64,000 nucleotides of DNA from Ephemeroptericola cinctiostellae. Lineage in GTDB: Bacteria > Pseudomonadota > Gammaproteobacteria > Burkholderiales > Burkholderiaceae. Positions 38,632 through 48,656 of the stretch are shown here, piece after piece. Made by a program: the position numbers and the translations under genes. The stretch is from the NCBI RefSeq assembly GCF_003339525.1, contig NZ_CP031124.1, positions 124,001-188,000 on the forward strand, in the 5' to 3' direction. Positions within the stretch are counted from its first letter, which is position 1. Each line of letters starts with the position of its first letter. The notes under the pieces were generated by a model, which ran no database searches, was not told where the DNA came from, and saw nothing but the letters and a program-made list of their open reading frames with translations.

Positions 38632-39546
38632 CTACATAAAACCCGCCAACAACGCCAACGCAGCAGGCACAGCAACAATCGCCAACAGCGTACTCGCCAT
38701 CACCGCAGTCGCTGCCTTTTCGGGATGAATATCCAAATCATTGGCAATCACCACCGTATTGCCCGCCATCGGCACACACGCCATTAATACCACAATCGAC
38801 CGTTCGACGTTATCCATGTGTGCAGAAAACAAATAAACCGCCGCAAACGCCGCCAAAGGCCAAACCACATATTTCCAACCCAACGCAGCAGCCAAAAACC
38901 GCCAATCAATTTCCAACTTAGTGAATTTCGCCATCGTCAAACCAATCACCATCATGCCCAAAACGCTGTATGCACCTTTGAAATTAGACAAGCCATTCAA
39001 AATCACAGAATGTAAATGAACGCCCGACAAACGCAAAACCATCGCAGCAATAAATGCATACAAAATCGGCATACCCATGATTTTGCGCACGCTTTGCGCC
39101 ACCGTATAATGACCGCGAGAAGTCAAATAATAACCATACGAAAACTCGTATAAATTAACCCCTAAAATCATAAATACCGCAATCGCCGCGCCCTGCGCAT
39201 CAAACATGCCCAACACCAAAGGCAAACCAAAATACCCTGTATTGCCCGTACCACCCGCAAATGCAAAAAGATTCGCCTCGCTGCCCGCCCACAACAACCG
39301 CCCCAATTGCAGCGCAACCGTCGCCATCACGCAACACACCGCAAAAGCCGCCGCAGTGTAAAGCAGGTAGTTTTTACCTTCAGGGGCTTGCAACACCGAC
39401 ACAAACATCACCGCAGGCGAAATAACATACACTAATAAAGTGGATATTTCCTTTTGGCTGATGCTGAATTTTTTACCCACGCCCACACCAAGCACCGCGA
39501 TTGATACCAAAAATAAAACCCGTATTAAAACTTCTAAATGACTCAT
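38632..39546 (-). CDS. AEC-family transporter
   Basis: 304 residues with about ten membrane helices in two five-helix halves. GTGNTGYFGLPLVLGMF and VVLMACVPMAGNTVVIANDL match the auxin efflux carrier family, whose bacterial members export or import organic acids. Monocistronic between terC and the dioxygenase relic. Substrate not readable. Confidence 0.88.
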   Translation of the reverse strand: MSHLEVLIRVLFLVSIAVLGVGVGKKFSISQKEISTLLVYVISPAVMFVSVLQAPEGKNYLLYTAAAFAVCCVMATVALQLGRLLWAGSEANLFAFAGGTGNTGYFGLPLVLGMFDAQGAAIAVFMILGVNLYEFSYGYYLTSRGHYTVAQSVRKIMGMPILYAFIAAMVLRLSGVHLHSVILNGLSNFKGAYSVLGMMVIGLTMAKFTKLEIDWRFLAAALGWKYVVWPLAAFAAVYLFSAHMDNVERSIVVLMACVPMAGNTVVIANDLDIHPEKAATAVMASTLLAIVAVPAALALLAGFM

Positions 39547-39625
39547 ACAAATGCCTCATGAAAAACGGCACACATTGTACCGTTTGAATTATTTCAATAA
39601 AAAACAGTTTTAAGATACTGAAAAG

Positions 39626-40536
39626 TTAAGCTGCTAAATTAATTACCTCACCAACAGTAACCCTGCTCGACCCATAGCAACGTTGTAACCAACGCTTTCC
39701 CTGAATTTCTCCGCGCCCATGCAAACATCGAAAGTTATTAAATATCAGTAAATCACCTGGCCGCCATGAATGTGAAATTACATTTGATTCTGCTGCATCA
39801 ATAAATTCATACAATGAGGTTTGTGCCGCTAATGTTTGCGGCTCACAACTATGAGTAGCAACTTTCATTTCCCATAATCCATCCACTTTATCCAAAATAG
39901 AACCCGATGAATTTGACTCGTTGCTCACTTCAAAAGTCGTTGGAGGAATATGTAAAAAATTAGGGTCGGATAGGATGTCCAATGATTTTGCTTCTAAATC
40001 AGACAGGATGCTATCTATAGTTACCAACCTTGTGTCAGTCTTAGCTTCATCAATTAAACAAAGCAATGATAATGTTTCTGGTCGAATATCTCTTGACAGA
40101 TACGCTCCGTCAGCATGTAACATGAACTCAACAACGCCGTTACTTGATGCGGTTTCTTCTTTGCCTGTAACTGGTGTTATTTCATGGACTAATGCCCCAT
40201 TTTTTTCTTGTAAAAACCATACGGATTAAAACCCAATGCGTGTGTAACGCCCAAAAGTACAGACTCAGAAATAAATGATTTATTTTTCGGTCTGCTAATT
40301 GAAGTAGGGAGTTCAGTTAAGTCATCATCAATTGGGCAGCCTTTAATAATCACGTAACCTTTTCCCTCTTTCAGTTCTTTTGTGACTAGTTTCAAATCAC
40401 CAAGATATTTTTCTGCTATGGCAGAAACCTCGCCAACTAAAAGTTCAACACCTCCTGAGATTTCTATTATTTTACTTAAATCATTCAACTCTTTTTTCCA
40501 AAGATTTTTTTGCTCTAAATTGACCTCTAAACTCAT
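39626..40536 (-). pseudogene. TauD/TfdA-like Fe(II)/2-oxoglutarate dioxygenase with a frameshift
   Basis: Two frames belong to one protein. The first starts at ATG 40536 (GGAGG upstream) and runs MSLEVNLEQ to FNPYGFYKKK; the second continues GALVHEITPVTG and MLHADGAYLSRDIRPET to the end. They are separated by a run of seven A (minus strand, 40200-40206); eight would restore the frame. The HAD iron motif and the distal NNFRCLHGRGEIQGKRWLQR are intact, so the enzyme would work if repaired. The gene is more AT-rich than its neighbours, a sign of transfer. Divergent from a LysR gene. Confidence 0.8.
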
Positions 40537-40743
40537 TCTTATCCTCCCGATGTTTGATTGAAAAAATGAATGCCAAATCTCAACCCAATACGCCAATAAA
40601 AACCGAGCCAACTGAAAACCAAACTGTTGGCTTTGCTTTCATATTGACTATAAGATATATTCATAATATCATTCTCAAAAAAATAAATAAACAACTCTAA
40701 ATTTATCCTATTCTTTACAAAAACACACGAATAAAATGCGCTT

Positions 40744-41652
40744 ATGAAACTCATTTCCGATCTCGCTTTTTTTGAATTGTTGGCTCAGCATGTCAGTTTG
40801 GCTTCAGCAGCAGAAGCAATGGATGTCACGCCACCCGCAGTTAGCCGACGTTTAGCTCAGATTGAACAACGCCTTAAAGTCAAATTACTCAACCGTACCA
40901 CACGACGACTGAGCCTGACACCAGAGGGCGAGTTGTATTTGGAACGAGGCAGTCCACTTTTAAGCGAGTTGGCTGCGTTAGAGCGGGACTTGGGCAACCT
41001 ACAAGCCATACCTAGCGGTCGTTTAAACATAAATGCTACGCATGGATTTGGGCGGCGATTTTTGCCCACAGTGCTCAGTGATTTTGTGTGCATTTACCCC
41101 CAAGTCAATGCCGTTTTGCAACTCACCGACCAACCAATGCACATTACAGAACATGGTTTTGATATTGGCATTCGTTTGGGCGCACCGCCAAACAGTCGAC
41201 TGCACGCAAAAATGTTGGTGCGCAATGCTCGCGTGCTGTGCGCTGCGCCTGACTATGTACAAAAAAATGGTATGCCCAAGACGCCACGTGATGTGCAGGC
41301 TTTAAATTGCATCGTGACCAGAGAAAATGCCACCACTTTTAGCAATTGGCAACTCACTCATGGCAATAAACAAGAAACCATCAAAGTTCGCGGTTCATTG
41401 AGTACCAATCAAGGCGAGATTGCCCTTGACTGGGCTTTGGCGGGGCATGGGGTTGTGTTGCGCTCAGAATGGGCGGTGAGTAAATATATTTCTGAAGGTC
41501 AATTGGTGCGACTGCTTCCATCTTGGGAGGGCCCTAATGCCGATATTCATGCTGTTTATGCGCCCCGAAAAATACCGCAGGCAAAAGTCAACGTATTTAT
41601 TGAGTATTTAAAAGAACGTTGTCTCAAACCATACGACAACTTAAAAGAATAG
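40744..41652 (+). CDS. LysR-family transcriptional regulator
   Basis: 302 residues. N-terminal winged helix with ASAAEAMDVTPPAVSRRLAQIE and LNRTTRRLSLTPEGELYL, then a substrate-binding domain. Divergent from the dioxygenase gene with 207 bases between starts. The gap contains an imperfect inverted repeat GATAT-N7-ATATC at 40654-40670 that could be an operator. It probably controls the dioxygenase gene. Confidence 0.92.
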   Translation: MKLISDLAFFELLAQHVSLASAAEAMDVTPPAVSRRLAQIEQRLKVKLLNRTTRRLSLTPEGELYLERGSPLLSELAALERDLGNLQAIPSGRLNINATHGFGRRFLPTVLSDFVCIYPQVNAVLQLTDQPMHITEHGFDIGIRLGAPPNSRLHAKMLVRNARVLCAAPDYVQKNGMPKTPRDVQALNCIVTRENATTFSNWQLTHGNKQETIKVRGSLSTNQGEIALDWALAGHGVVLRSEWAVSKYISEGQLVRLLPSWEGPNADIHAVYAPRKIPQAKVNVFIEYLKERCLKPYDNLKE

Positions 41653-41724
41653 TATGATGGCATCTTTGCAACTCGTCAAAAAAGCCTCGATTGAGTCGAC
41701 GACACGATTGGCGGTGGTGCACGC

Positions 41725-41918
41725 ACCTGAATTGACTATTCAGCTGTATTCTCGTGAATACGGAGTGCTTATGTGGACAATTGAAGGAAAAACGGCAAGT
41801 GAAGCGGAGGAAAATTCTAAATCTGTCTGAGCGCACGATCAACCATTACATCATCAGTCTGGCCATGGGAAAGCTTAATGCCATCCGAAAATCACACGGA
41901 TTAACCAAAAGTGAATGA
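41725..41918 (+). pseudogene. Remnant of a LuxR-type quorum-sensing regulator
   Basis: Two frames together give the end of a LuxR helix-turn-helix: VLMWTIEGKTASEAEE in one frame and ILNLSERTINHYIISLAMGK LNAIRKSHGL in the other, followed by TGA at 41916. The pattern (W-x-EGKT, ILxxSERTVNxH, KLxA) is that of acyl-homoserine-lactone regulators. The rest of the gene is lost; no luxI is visible in the window. Confidence 0.7.
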
Positions 41919-41948
41919 ACACACAAGCCGTTCTCATACGATTTTCTC

Positions 41949-41978
41949 AAAAAAAGCATGGCTCACATGCCATGCTTT
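41949..41978 (-). terminator. Terminator after the DUF808 gene
   Basis: Stem AAAGCATGGC (41953-41962) with GCCATGCTTT (41969-41978), loop six bases, then seven T on the minus strand. Confidence 0.88.
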
Positions 41979-42018
41979 CATTTAAAACCATCAGATCAAC
42001 TTCTCGCATCCAATCACT

Positions 42019-42954
42019 TCACTTTTTAAAAAGCCCCACCACTTTACTCAAGCCCGTGACCACCAATAAAACCAACGCGCCCAAAACCACGCCCACGCCG
42101 ACATTCACCCCTGTTGAAGTCAAAGTCGACAACACACCGCCCATGCCTTCAGTCAGCGATTCAATCCAATGGTGCAATAACGGCACGCCATGCGTGATGA
42201 TGCCGCCCCCCACCATGAACATCGCGGCGGTGCCGACCACAGTCAATGCTTTCATCAAGCGCGGTGCAAACCACAACAAAAATGCGCCCAATTTGCGTGA
42301 GCCCGCGTTTTTGACACCTTGCAAAGCCGACAAATAAAACCCCATGTCATCTAACTTGACAATCACACCGACCAAACCATACACACCCACGGTCATGACC
42401 ACACCAATCGCCGACAACACCGCCAATTGTTGCACAAACGGCATATTGGCGGCCACCACGGTGCCCAAAGTGATCACAATGATTTCTGCCGACAGCACAA
42501 AATCCGTGCGAATCGCACCCTTGATTTTGTCTTTTTCAAACTGCAGCATGTCCACCTGCTCATCCTCAACCGCATGAATCAGCTCATCATGATGGATTTG
42601 ATCTTCCTTTTCAGAGTGTAAAAACTTATGTGCCAGTTTCTCAAAACCTTCAAAACACAAATACGCACCGCCCACCATCAACAATGCCGTCAAAGCCCAC
42701 GCGGGTGCAAACGCACTCAAAGCCAAAGCCAAGGGCACCAAAATACATTTGTTAATAAATGAACCTTTTGCCACCGCCCACACCACAGGCAGTTCACGCT
42801 CTGCAGGTACACCACTGACTTGCTCTGCATTGAGCGCCAAATCATCACCCAACACACCTGAGGTCTTGGTCGCTGCGACCTTGGTCATCGCACCCACATC
42901 GTCCATGATGAGGGTGATGTCATCCAAAAGAGCCAATAAACTACCGCCTGCCAT
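42019..42954 (-). CDS. DUF808 inner-membrane protein (YedI-like)
   Basis: 311 residues. Starts MAGGSLLALLDDITLIMDDV, followed by KVAATKTSGVLGDDLALNAEQ, diagnostic of DUF808. About six hydrophobic segments. The central SEKEDQIHHDELIHAVEDEQ loop is cytoplasmic in the family model. No function is known. AGGA ribosome site. Confidence 0.9.
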   Translation of the reverse strand: MAGGSLLALLDDITLIMDDVGAMTKVAATKTSGVLGDDLALNAEQVSGVPAERELPVVWAVAKGSFINKCILVPLALALSAFAPAWALTALLMVGGAYLCFEGFEKLAHKFLHSEKEDQIHHDELIHAVEDEQVDMLQFEKDKIKGAIRTDFVLSAEIIVITLGTVVAANMPFVQQLAVLSAIGVVMTVGVYGLVGVIVKLDDMGFYLSALQGVKNAGSRKLGAFLLWFAPRLMKALTVVGTAAMFMVGGGIITHGVPLLHHWIESLTEGMGGVLSTLTSTGVNVGVGVVLGALVLLVVTGLSKVVGLFKK

Positions 42955-43054
42955 AAAAATCCTTAGCTTAATTTACTTAATAAAAAAACATAAAATTGAA
43001 ACATTGTCGATCTCATTTGATCGGTTCCATCTTAGCACATGCCGCTGCACACAA

Positions 43055-43498
43055 TCACTCGGCCGCAGATGAGGGCAACAAACCACCTTGCGCATCAAAT
43101 TTAAACATATCGCCGTACACGACCTCCCAGTAATGGCCGTCTGGATCAGCAAAATAACCGCCAAAACCACCCCAAAAAGTATCCGCAGCGGCCTTGGCAA
43201 TGCGCCCACCATGCGCCTCCACTCGGTTCAAAATCGCCGTGACCTCATCTTTGCTGCGCGCATTGTGCGCCAACGTGAAACCACCAAATGACACAGGATC
43301 TGCTGGCACATGAGGCGCAATGTCCTTCGCCAATTCAACCAATGGAAACAACGACAACCACACCCCTTGCATCTCAAAAAAGGTCACACCACCATGCGAT
43401 GTGTTCGGCGACACCGTCAGCACTTCGCGGTAAAAATCTGTCGCACGCTGCAAGTCGGCCACGCCCAAAGTCACCACCGTCATGCGATTGATTTTCAT
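43055..43498 (-). CDS. VOC-superfamily (glyoxalase/dioxygenase fold) protein
   Basis: 147 residues with a paired beta-alpha-beta-beta-beta module. TLGVADLQRATDFYREVL and GYFADPDGHYWEVVY are typical of the glyoxalase/bleomycin-resistance fold. Metal ligands cannot be assigned with confidence. Strong GGGGGG ribosome site; 13 bases after ltrA, so the two are likely co-transcribed. Confidence 0.85.
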   Translation of the reverse strand: MKINRMTVVTLGVADLQRATDFYREVLTVSPNTSHGGVTFFEMQGVWLSLFPLVELAKDIAPHVPADPVSFGGFTLAHNARSKDEVTAILNRVEAHGGRIAKAAADTFWGGFGGYFADPDGHYWEVVYGDMFKFDAQGGLLPSSAAE

Positions 43499-43511
43499 GC
43501 TTTAGCCCCCC

Positions 43512-44714
43512 TTATTTGATGTGTATTTTTTCTTGGTCAGAACAACTCACAAACAGCTTCATCGCCAACATCACGGACATCAACACCCCCACCCACAGCA
43601 CCGTTGCATACAGCAAAGGCGTGCCCAGAATCAACAATGCGCCCACAGGAAACAAGCACTGCTCAAACATGTTTCGTGCTCGGTGACGCTCATGCACAAA
43701 CCACAAACTCAACACATACACCGCCACAGGCACAGCAACCGCCGCGCCTGCCGCCATTTCACTGATGTGCGCTTGACCTGTGGCATGGTCGACCGCCACA
43801 GCCAAACCCGCGCCCACAGCCGCTGCGGAAGAAAATACAAAAAAGTGCGTATAGCCCCAAAAAAAAGCCGCTTTGGTCGAAGTCAATAAATGATGCGCGG
43901 GTTCATCAAAATACAACCACCACATGGTGAACACAATCAGCGCCCCCCCCAGTGCAATCCACACCAAAGCCAGATTCCATTGCCCTGCTGCCATACCCGC
44001 TTGCAAAGCCGACGAGGCGGACAAAATAGACTCACCCAACACAATGATGGTAAATAAACCATAGCGTTCGGCGATGTGCTCCGCATGCCAAGTGGTTTGA
44101 GCCGATCGCTCCGCCCACAAGGGAATCGAGAGCTCAACAGTAAAAAACAAAAAAAATGTCCACAAGCCCGTATAAGGCGCCAAAAATAAATTCGCAATCC
44201 AACACAATTGAACCGCCATGATACCTTTTGCATAGCGCATGTTCGTGACCCGACGCGCAGGGTCATTTTTGGCAGCCCGCAACCATTGAGCCACAGTCCC
44301 AACACGCATCAAGGTATAACCCACTGTGCCAATGACAAAGCTGCCGTCAAATGCACTCGGCATCCCTGCAGCAATCACCAGCGCACCGAGCAGCTGCACA
44401 AACACCGTTAAACGGTACAACACATCGTCCGTGTCATACGCCGAAGCAAACCATGAAAAATTCATCCATGCCCACCAAATCACAGCAAACACAACACCAT
44501 AACTTTGCAAACCGTGAGCGACATGCCCTTCCGCCAAAGCATGGTGCAAACCAGCCCCAGCGAAAGCCACAGCGACCACAAAAACCAAATCAAACAACAA
44601 CTCCAATGGCGTGGATGCACGAGGTTGCTCATCGGGCGAGCGGGCTCGCATGGGTTTTGAAAACACCCGCCGTGGGGGTGTGACATGATGCTGGCTTGGA
44701 TGTGTCTCGCTCAT
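43512..44714 (-). CDS. ltrA: Low temperature requirement protein A family membrane protein
   Basis: 400 residues from ATG 44714 (GGAAGG upstream; a longer frame begins at 44816). Family signature ASTPLELLFDLVFVVAVAF and a dozen or so membrane helices. Originally linked to growth at low temperature in Listeria; biochemical role unknown. WAWMNFSWFASAYDTDDV is well kept. Confidence 0.88.
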   Translation of the reverse strand: MSETHPSQHHVTPPRRVFSKPMRARSPDEQPRASTPLELLFDLVFVVAVAFAGAGLHHALAEGHVAHGLQSYGVVFAVIWWAWMNFSWFASAYDTDDVLYRLTVFVQLLGALVIAAGMPSAFDGSFVIGTVGYTLMRVGTVAQWLRAAKNDPARRVTNMRYAKGIMAVQLCWIANLFLAPYTGLWTFFLFFTVELSIPLWAERSAQTTWHAEHIAERYGLFTIIVLGESILSASSALQAGMAAGQWNLALVWIALGGALIVFTMWWLYFDEPAHHLLTSTKAAFFWGYTHFFVFSSAAAVGAGLAVAVDHATGQAHISEMAAGAAVAVPVAVYVLSLWFVHERHRARNMFEQCLFPVGALLILGTPLLYATVLWVGVLMSVMLAMKLFVSCSDQEKIHIK

Positions 44715-45127
44715 AATGCCTTCCTTATTTTTTGATTTATCTTGTTTTAGCTTTTGTTGTGTGATGACGCCTCCCATCAAGCCGATCAAGCCGATTGGCC
44801 TCTTTGACCTTCGCATTCGCCCGTAGATTACAAAGACAAAGAATCAGCAAGTCAGTCTGGCCTGATCACGGCCTTGATGATTCAAAGCACTGACGAGGTC
44901 GCAGACGAGGATCGAGAAGTCCTCATGAGAGGACTTCATTCTAGCATGACGCCAACACAAGGCGTGACCCGCCCGCCCAGTTGTGTTGTCCTCACACCAC
45001 TTTTACTTTGCCTTTTCTGAGCTAAAAACCAATTTAATTCAAAAAAGTTTTACAATGCGGACAACCAAATGCGATTTGATGCATTATGAACTCACAGGCA
45101 TTTGCCTATATCCTAACGGAGAATCAC
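44715..45127. other. Gap between ltrA and the EF-hand gene, hairpin only
   Basis: 413 bases without a credible gene. A perfect 9-bp stem (44916-44924 GAAGTCCTC with 44929-44937) with ATGA loop is present, not followed by a T run. A TACAAT at 45051-45056 may be the -10 of the EF-hand gene, without a good -35. Confidence 0.4.
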
Positions 45128-45364
45128 ATGAACACCTCACTCACATACAAACGCACACTCATCGCAAGCTTGCTTGGCATGGCCCTGATCGGCTCCAACG
45201 CCATGGCTGCGACGTTTTCTGATGCGGACAAAGATGGCGACGGTGCTTTGACATTGACTGAATTGAAAGCGGCGGGCATGGACGAATATGCCGCCAATTT
45301 TAAAAACTTGGATGCGGACAAAGACGGTAAAGTCTCGAAAGCCGAGTTTAAAGCCAACCGTTAA
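45128..45364 (+). CDS. Small secreted EF-hand calcium-binding protein
   Basis: 78 residues from ATG 45128 (GGAG seven bases upstream). A signal peptide ends at SNAMA-ATF, near residue 27. The mature part holds two EF-hand loops, DADKDGDGALTL and DADKDGKVSKAE. Probably a periplasmic calcium sensor or buffer. Own terminator follows. Confidence 0.9.
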   Translation: MNTSLTYKRTLIASLLGMALIGSNAMAATFSDADKDGDGALTLTELKAAGMDEYAANFKNLDADKDGKVSKAEFKANR

Positions 45365-45410
45365 ACCTGCTCTTGGCGCACGCCTCTGCGTCAAAGGTTA
45401 AACGGTTAAC

Positions 45411-45443
45411 ACCCTGCAAACCCATGATTTGCAGGGTTTTTTT
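45411..45443 (+). terminator. Terminator after the EF-hand gene
   Basis: Stem ACCCTGCAAA (45411-45420) with TTTGCAGGGT (45428-45437) followed by six T. Confidence 0.92.
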
Positions 45444-45557
45444 ATGAACCCAGCACAAAAGGATTGCCTCAAAACAATGCAAATCCTGTACACTGGCAAC
45501 GTATTGCGCGATATCCCATCATGCGCAAACGAATCAACATCTTTTTAGAAGCACTTC

Positions 45558-47420
45558 ATGAGCAAAACACTCAAAATCGGCACGCGTGGTGACGCGCCCG
45601 TAAACAGCGAACGCACGCGCCAGCCTCTGCGCGGCCGCAACCGCAACAATCAATCGGCCGTACCCGCGCGCCCCGCACACACCGAATCACACCCAAGCGG
45701 CTATGGTGATAAGCCACGCGGTAACTTCAATGACCGTAACGACCGTCCACCGCGCCGCGATGGCGATGCGCCTCGCCGAGATTTCGGCGATCGCCCACAA
45801 CGCAGCTTTGATGACAAACCACGTAGCAACTTTGGCGACCGCCCTCGTGGCAACTTCAACGACCGCAATGACCGTCCACCGCGCCGCGATGGTGATGCGC
45901 CTCGCCGAGATTTCGGCGATCGCCCACAACGCAGCTTTGATGACAAACCACGTGGCAACTTTGGCGACCGCCCTCGCAGCAACTTCAGCGACCGTAACGA
46001 CCGCCCACCGCGCCGTGATGGCGATGCACCTCGCCGAGATTTCGGTGATCGCCCGCAACGCAGCTTTGATGACAAACCACGCGGTACTTTTGGCGACCGT
46101 CCTCGCAGCAACTTCAGCGACCGTAACGACCGTCCACCGCGCCGCGATGGCGATGCGCCTCGCCGAGATTTCGGTGATCGCCCACAACGCAGCTTTGATG
46201 ACAAACCACGTGGTAGTTTTGGTGACCGCCCTCGCAGCAACACAGGTGAACGCAATGACCGCCCACCTCGCCGCGATGGTGATGCGCCTCGCCGAGATTT
46301 CGGTGATCGCCCGCAACGCAGCTTTGATGACAAACCACGTGGCAACTTTGGCGACCGTCCTCGCGGCAACTTCAGCGACCGTAACGACCGCCCACCGCGC
46401 CGCGATGGTGATGCACCTCGCCGAGATTTCGGTGATCGCCCACAACGCAGTTTCGATGACAAACCACGCGGTAGTTTTGGCGACCGTCCTCGCAGCAACA
46501 CAGGTGAACGCAATGACCGTCCACCTCGCCGCGATGGTGATGCGCCTCGCCGAGATTTCGGTGATCGCCCGCAACGCAGCTTTGATGACAAACCACGCGC
46601 ACCACGTCGTGAAGTTGAAGTCGTGTTACGCGAAGCTTCTGATTACGCTGCATCACGTGGTCGCGAGCCACGTGCGACTGACCGCGATCCCAATGCAGGC
46701 ATCCGTGTTTCAAAATACCTGACCGAAACAGGCGTGTGCTCACGCCGCGAAGCCGATCATTACATCGAAAAAGGCTGGGTCACGGTCAATGGTAAACGCG
46801 CAGCCCTCGGACAACGTGTGTTGCCCACAGACAACATCCAATTGGCTCGTCAGCTGACTGCGGCTCAAGAAAAACGCATGACCATTTTGATCAACAAACC
46901 CGTTGGTTTTGTTTCAGGTCAGGCAGAAGATGGTTACATTCCTGCGGTCAATTTAATTGAGCCGGCATCACGCTGGGAGGGTGACACCACGTCACACGAA
47001 CTGGAAAATGTGCACGTGCGCGGCATGGCACCCGCGGGGCGTTTGGACATTGATTCCACGGGCTTATTGGTGTTGACCCAAGATGGTCGCATTGCCAAAG
47101 CGCTGATCGGCGATAAAAGTGAAATCGATAAAGAATACCTCGTGCGGGTCGAAGGCGAGTTAAGCGAAGATGGTTTGGCTTTGCTCAACCATGGTTTGGA
47201 GCTTGATGGCATTCCATTGCGCCCCGCTCAAGTGACTTGGCAAAATGACGATCAGTTGCGCTTTGTGCTGACAGAAGGTAAAAAACGCCAAATTCGCCGC
47301 ATGTGTGAGTTGGTTGGATTGCATGTTGTGGGCTTGAAGCGGATCCGCATCGGGAAAGTCACCCTCGGTGATTTGCCTGTGGGCCAATGGCGTTATTTGC
47401 GCGATGATGAAGCGTTTTAA
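45558..47420 (+). CDS. 23S rRNA pseudouridine synthase (RluB/RluF type) with repeat-rich N-terminus
   Basis: 620 residues. The first 355 are a disordered, highly charged region dominated by seven tandem 43-residue repeats (core RNDRPPRRDGDAPRRDFGDR). They are followed by an S4 RNA-binding domain (about 375-435, VSKYLTETGVCSRREADHYI) and the pseudouridine synthase domain with catalytic aspartate in GRLDIDSTGLLVLTQDG and the KRQIRRMCELVGLHVVGLKR end. RluB and RluF modify U2605 and U2604; the C-terminal PVGQWRYL is slightly more RluF-like. Basic tails on such enzymes are common, but not in exact long repeats. Confidence 0.93.
   Translation: MSKTLKIGTRGDAPVNSERTRQPLRGRNRNNQSAVPARPAHTESHPSGYGDKPRGNFNDRNDRPPRRDGDAPRRDFGDRPQRSFDDKPRSNFGDRPRGNFNDRNDRPPRRDGDAPRRDFGDRPQRSFDDKPRGNFGDRPRSNFSDRNDRPPRRDGDAPRRDFGDRPQRSFDDKPRGTFGDRPRSNFSDRNDRPPRRDGDAPRRDFGDRPQRSFDDKPRGSFGDRPRSNTGERNDRPPRRDGDAPRRDFGDRPQRSFDDKPRGNFGDRPRGNFSDRNDRPPRRDGDAPRRDFGDRPQRSFDDKPRGSFGDRPRSNTGERNDRPPRRDGDAPRRDFGDRPQRSFDDKPRAPRREVEVVLREASDYAASRGREPRATDRDPNAGIRVSKYLTETGVCSRREADHYIEKGWVTVNGKRAALGQRVLPTDNIQLARQLTAAQEKRMTILINKPVGFVSGQAEDGYIPAVNLIEPASRWEGDTTSHELENVHVRGMAPAGRLDIDSTGLLVLTQDGRIAKALIGDKSEIDKEYLVRVEGELSEDGLALLNHGLELDGIPLRPAQVTWQNDDQLRFVLTEGKKRQIRRMCELVGLHVVGLKRIRIGKVTLGDLPVGQWRYLRDDEAF
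45705..46600 (+). repeat. Seven tandem 129-bp repeats inside the pseudouridine synthase gene
   Basis: The marker GAGATTTCGG recurs every 129 bases (about 45778, 45907, 46036, 46165, 46294, 46423, 46552). Copies differ mainly at synonymous sites. 129 is divisible by three, so copy-number change keeps the frame. The periodicity also creates long antisense ORFs that are artefacts. Confidence 0.97.
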
Positions 47421-47477
47421 ATGTAAATAGGCAAAGCGGAAGGCTTTTTCTCAATTTAAGTACATTTAAATCAAATT

Positions 47478-47508
47478 AAAAATGCGCGGGCTGTCCGCGC
47501 ATTTTTTA
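47478..47508 (+). terminator. Terminator after the pseudouridine synthase gene
   Basis: AAAATGCGCGG pairs with CCGCGCATTTT around GCTGT, followed by T. Confidence 0.9.
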
Positions 47509-47546
47509 ACCTTGTTACCTTGTTACCTTTTTAAAGTGAGCACGAC

Positions 47547-48614
47547 ATGACGTGGATACAACACGCGATTCAAACCATTGCCGCAGACTATCAACGCTCG
47601 GCAGACACCCATTTGATTCGTTTGCCTTTGGCGGCATTCCCTCAAATTGATTTTTATTTTAAAGATGAATCAACCCACCCAACGGGCAGTTTGAAACATC
47701 GCCTCGCGCGTTCTTTATTTTTATACGCCTTGTGCAACGGCTGGATCAAACAAGACACCACCATCATCGAGTCATCGAGTGGGTCAACGGCCGTGTCGGA
47801 AGCGTATTTTGCACGCATGTTGGGCTTACCTTTCATTGCAGTCATGCCGCGCAGCACCAGTGAGGACAAAGTGCAGGCGATTGAATTTTATGGCGGCCAA
47901 TGCCATTTTGTCGACCATGCGGCGGACATTGTGCCGACATCGCAACGCTTGGCGCACGAGCTCAAAGGCCATTTTATGGATCAATTCACCTATGCCGAGC
48001 GTGCCACCGATTGGCGCGGCAACAACAACATCGCTGAGTCCATTTTTAAACAAATGCACCATGAAACACACCCCATCCCTCGTTATATTGTCATTGGCGC
48101 GGGCACCGGCGGCACCAGTGCGACCATTGGGCGTTATGTACGCTACGAACGTTTTGACACAAAAATTTGCGTCACTGACCCTGAAAACTCCGTATTTTTC
48201 CCTTATTGGCAAACGGGTGATGCCTCGCTCACATCGGCTTTGGGTTCACGCATCGAAGGCATCGGCCGCCCCCGCGTTGAAGCGTCATTCATCCGCAGCT
48301 TGGTTGACGACATGATTGCCGTGCCTGATTGCGCCAGCATCGCAGCGATGCGTGTGTTATCAAAATTGCTCAACCGCCGCGTCGGGCCATCGACAGGCAC
48401 AAACTTCTACGCCGTGTTGCAATTGGCACAAGGAATGCGCGAGCGCGACGAAACGGGTTCGATTGTCAGCTTGATTTGTGACTCAGGCGAGCGCTATCGT
48501 GCATCGCACCATTGTGATGAGTGGCTAGAAAAAAATCATTTGCTATGGGGGGTTCAACATCAAGAACAACTGATGCACTCCAACCTAAAACTCAAAAAGA
48601 ATGACGGTGTTTAA
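47547..48614 (+). CDS. PLP-dependent cysteine synthase-family enzyme, Cds1-like L-cysteine desulfhydrase
   Basis: 355 residues. PLP lysine K50 in [19 protein letters not shown], the [20 protein letters not shown] substrate loop and glycine-rich [16 protein letters not shown] phosphate site are intact. The pattern matches the Cds1 branch that cleaves L-cysteine to sulfide, pyruvate and ammonia rather than O-acetylserine sulfhydrylases. A decayed partial copy lies at 49815-50298. Confidence 0.85.
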   Translation: MTWIQHAIQTIAADYQRSADTHLIRLPLAAFPQIDFYFKDESTHPTGSLKHRLARSLFLYALCNGWIKQDTTIIESSSGSTAVSEAYFARMLGLPFIAVMPRSTSEDKVQAIEFYGGQCHFVDHAADIVPTSQRLAHELKGHFMDQFTYAERATDWRGNNNIAESIFKQMHHETHPIPRYIVIGAGTGGTSATIGRYVRYERFDTKICVTDPENSVFFPYWQTGDASLTSALGSRIEGIGRPRVEASFIRSLVDDMIAVPDCASIAAMRVLSKLLNRRVGPSTGTNFYAVLQLAQGMRERDETGSIVSLICDSGERYRASHHCDEWLEKNHLLWGVQHQEQLMHSNLKLKKNDGV

Positions 48615-48656
48615 CCATCATTCTTCATCATTCTTCTTCACACTACATTGGACTCA

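Noticed and set aside
44916..44937. Terminator between ltrA and the EF-hand gene
   Set aside because: Perfect stem but no T run on either strand.
45687..46722. Three long ORFs (two minus, one plus) over the 129-bp repeats
   Set aside because: The repeat period is a multiple of three and arginine-rich codons lack stops in other frames; these are artefacts of the repeat.
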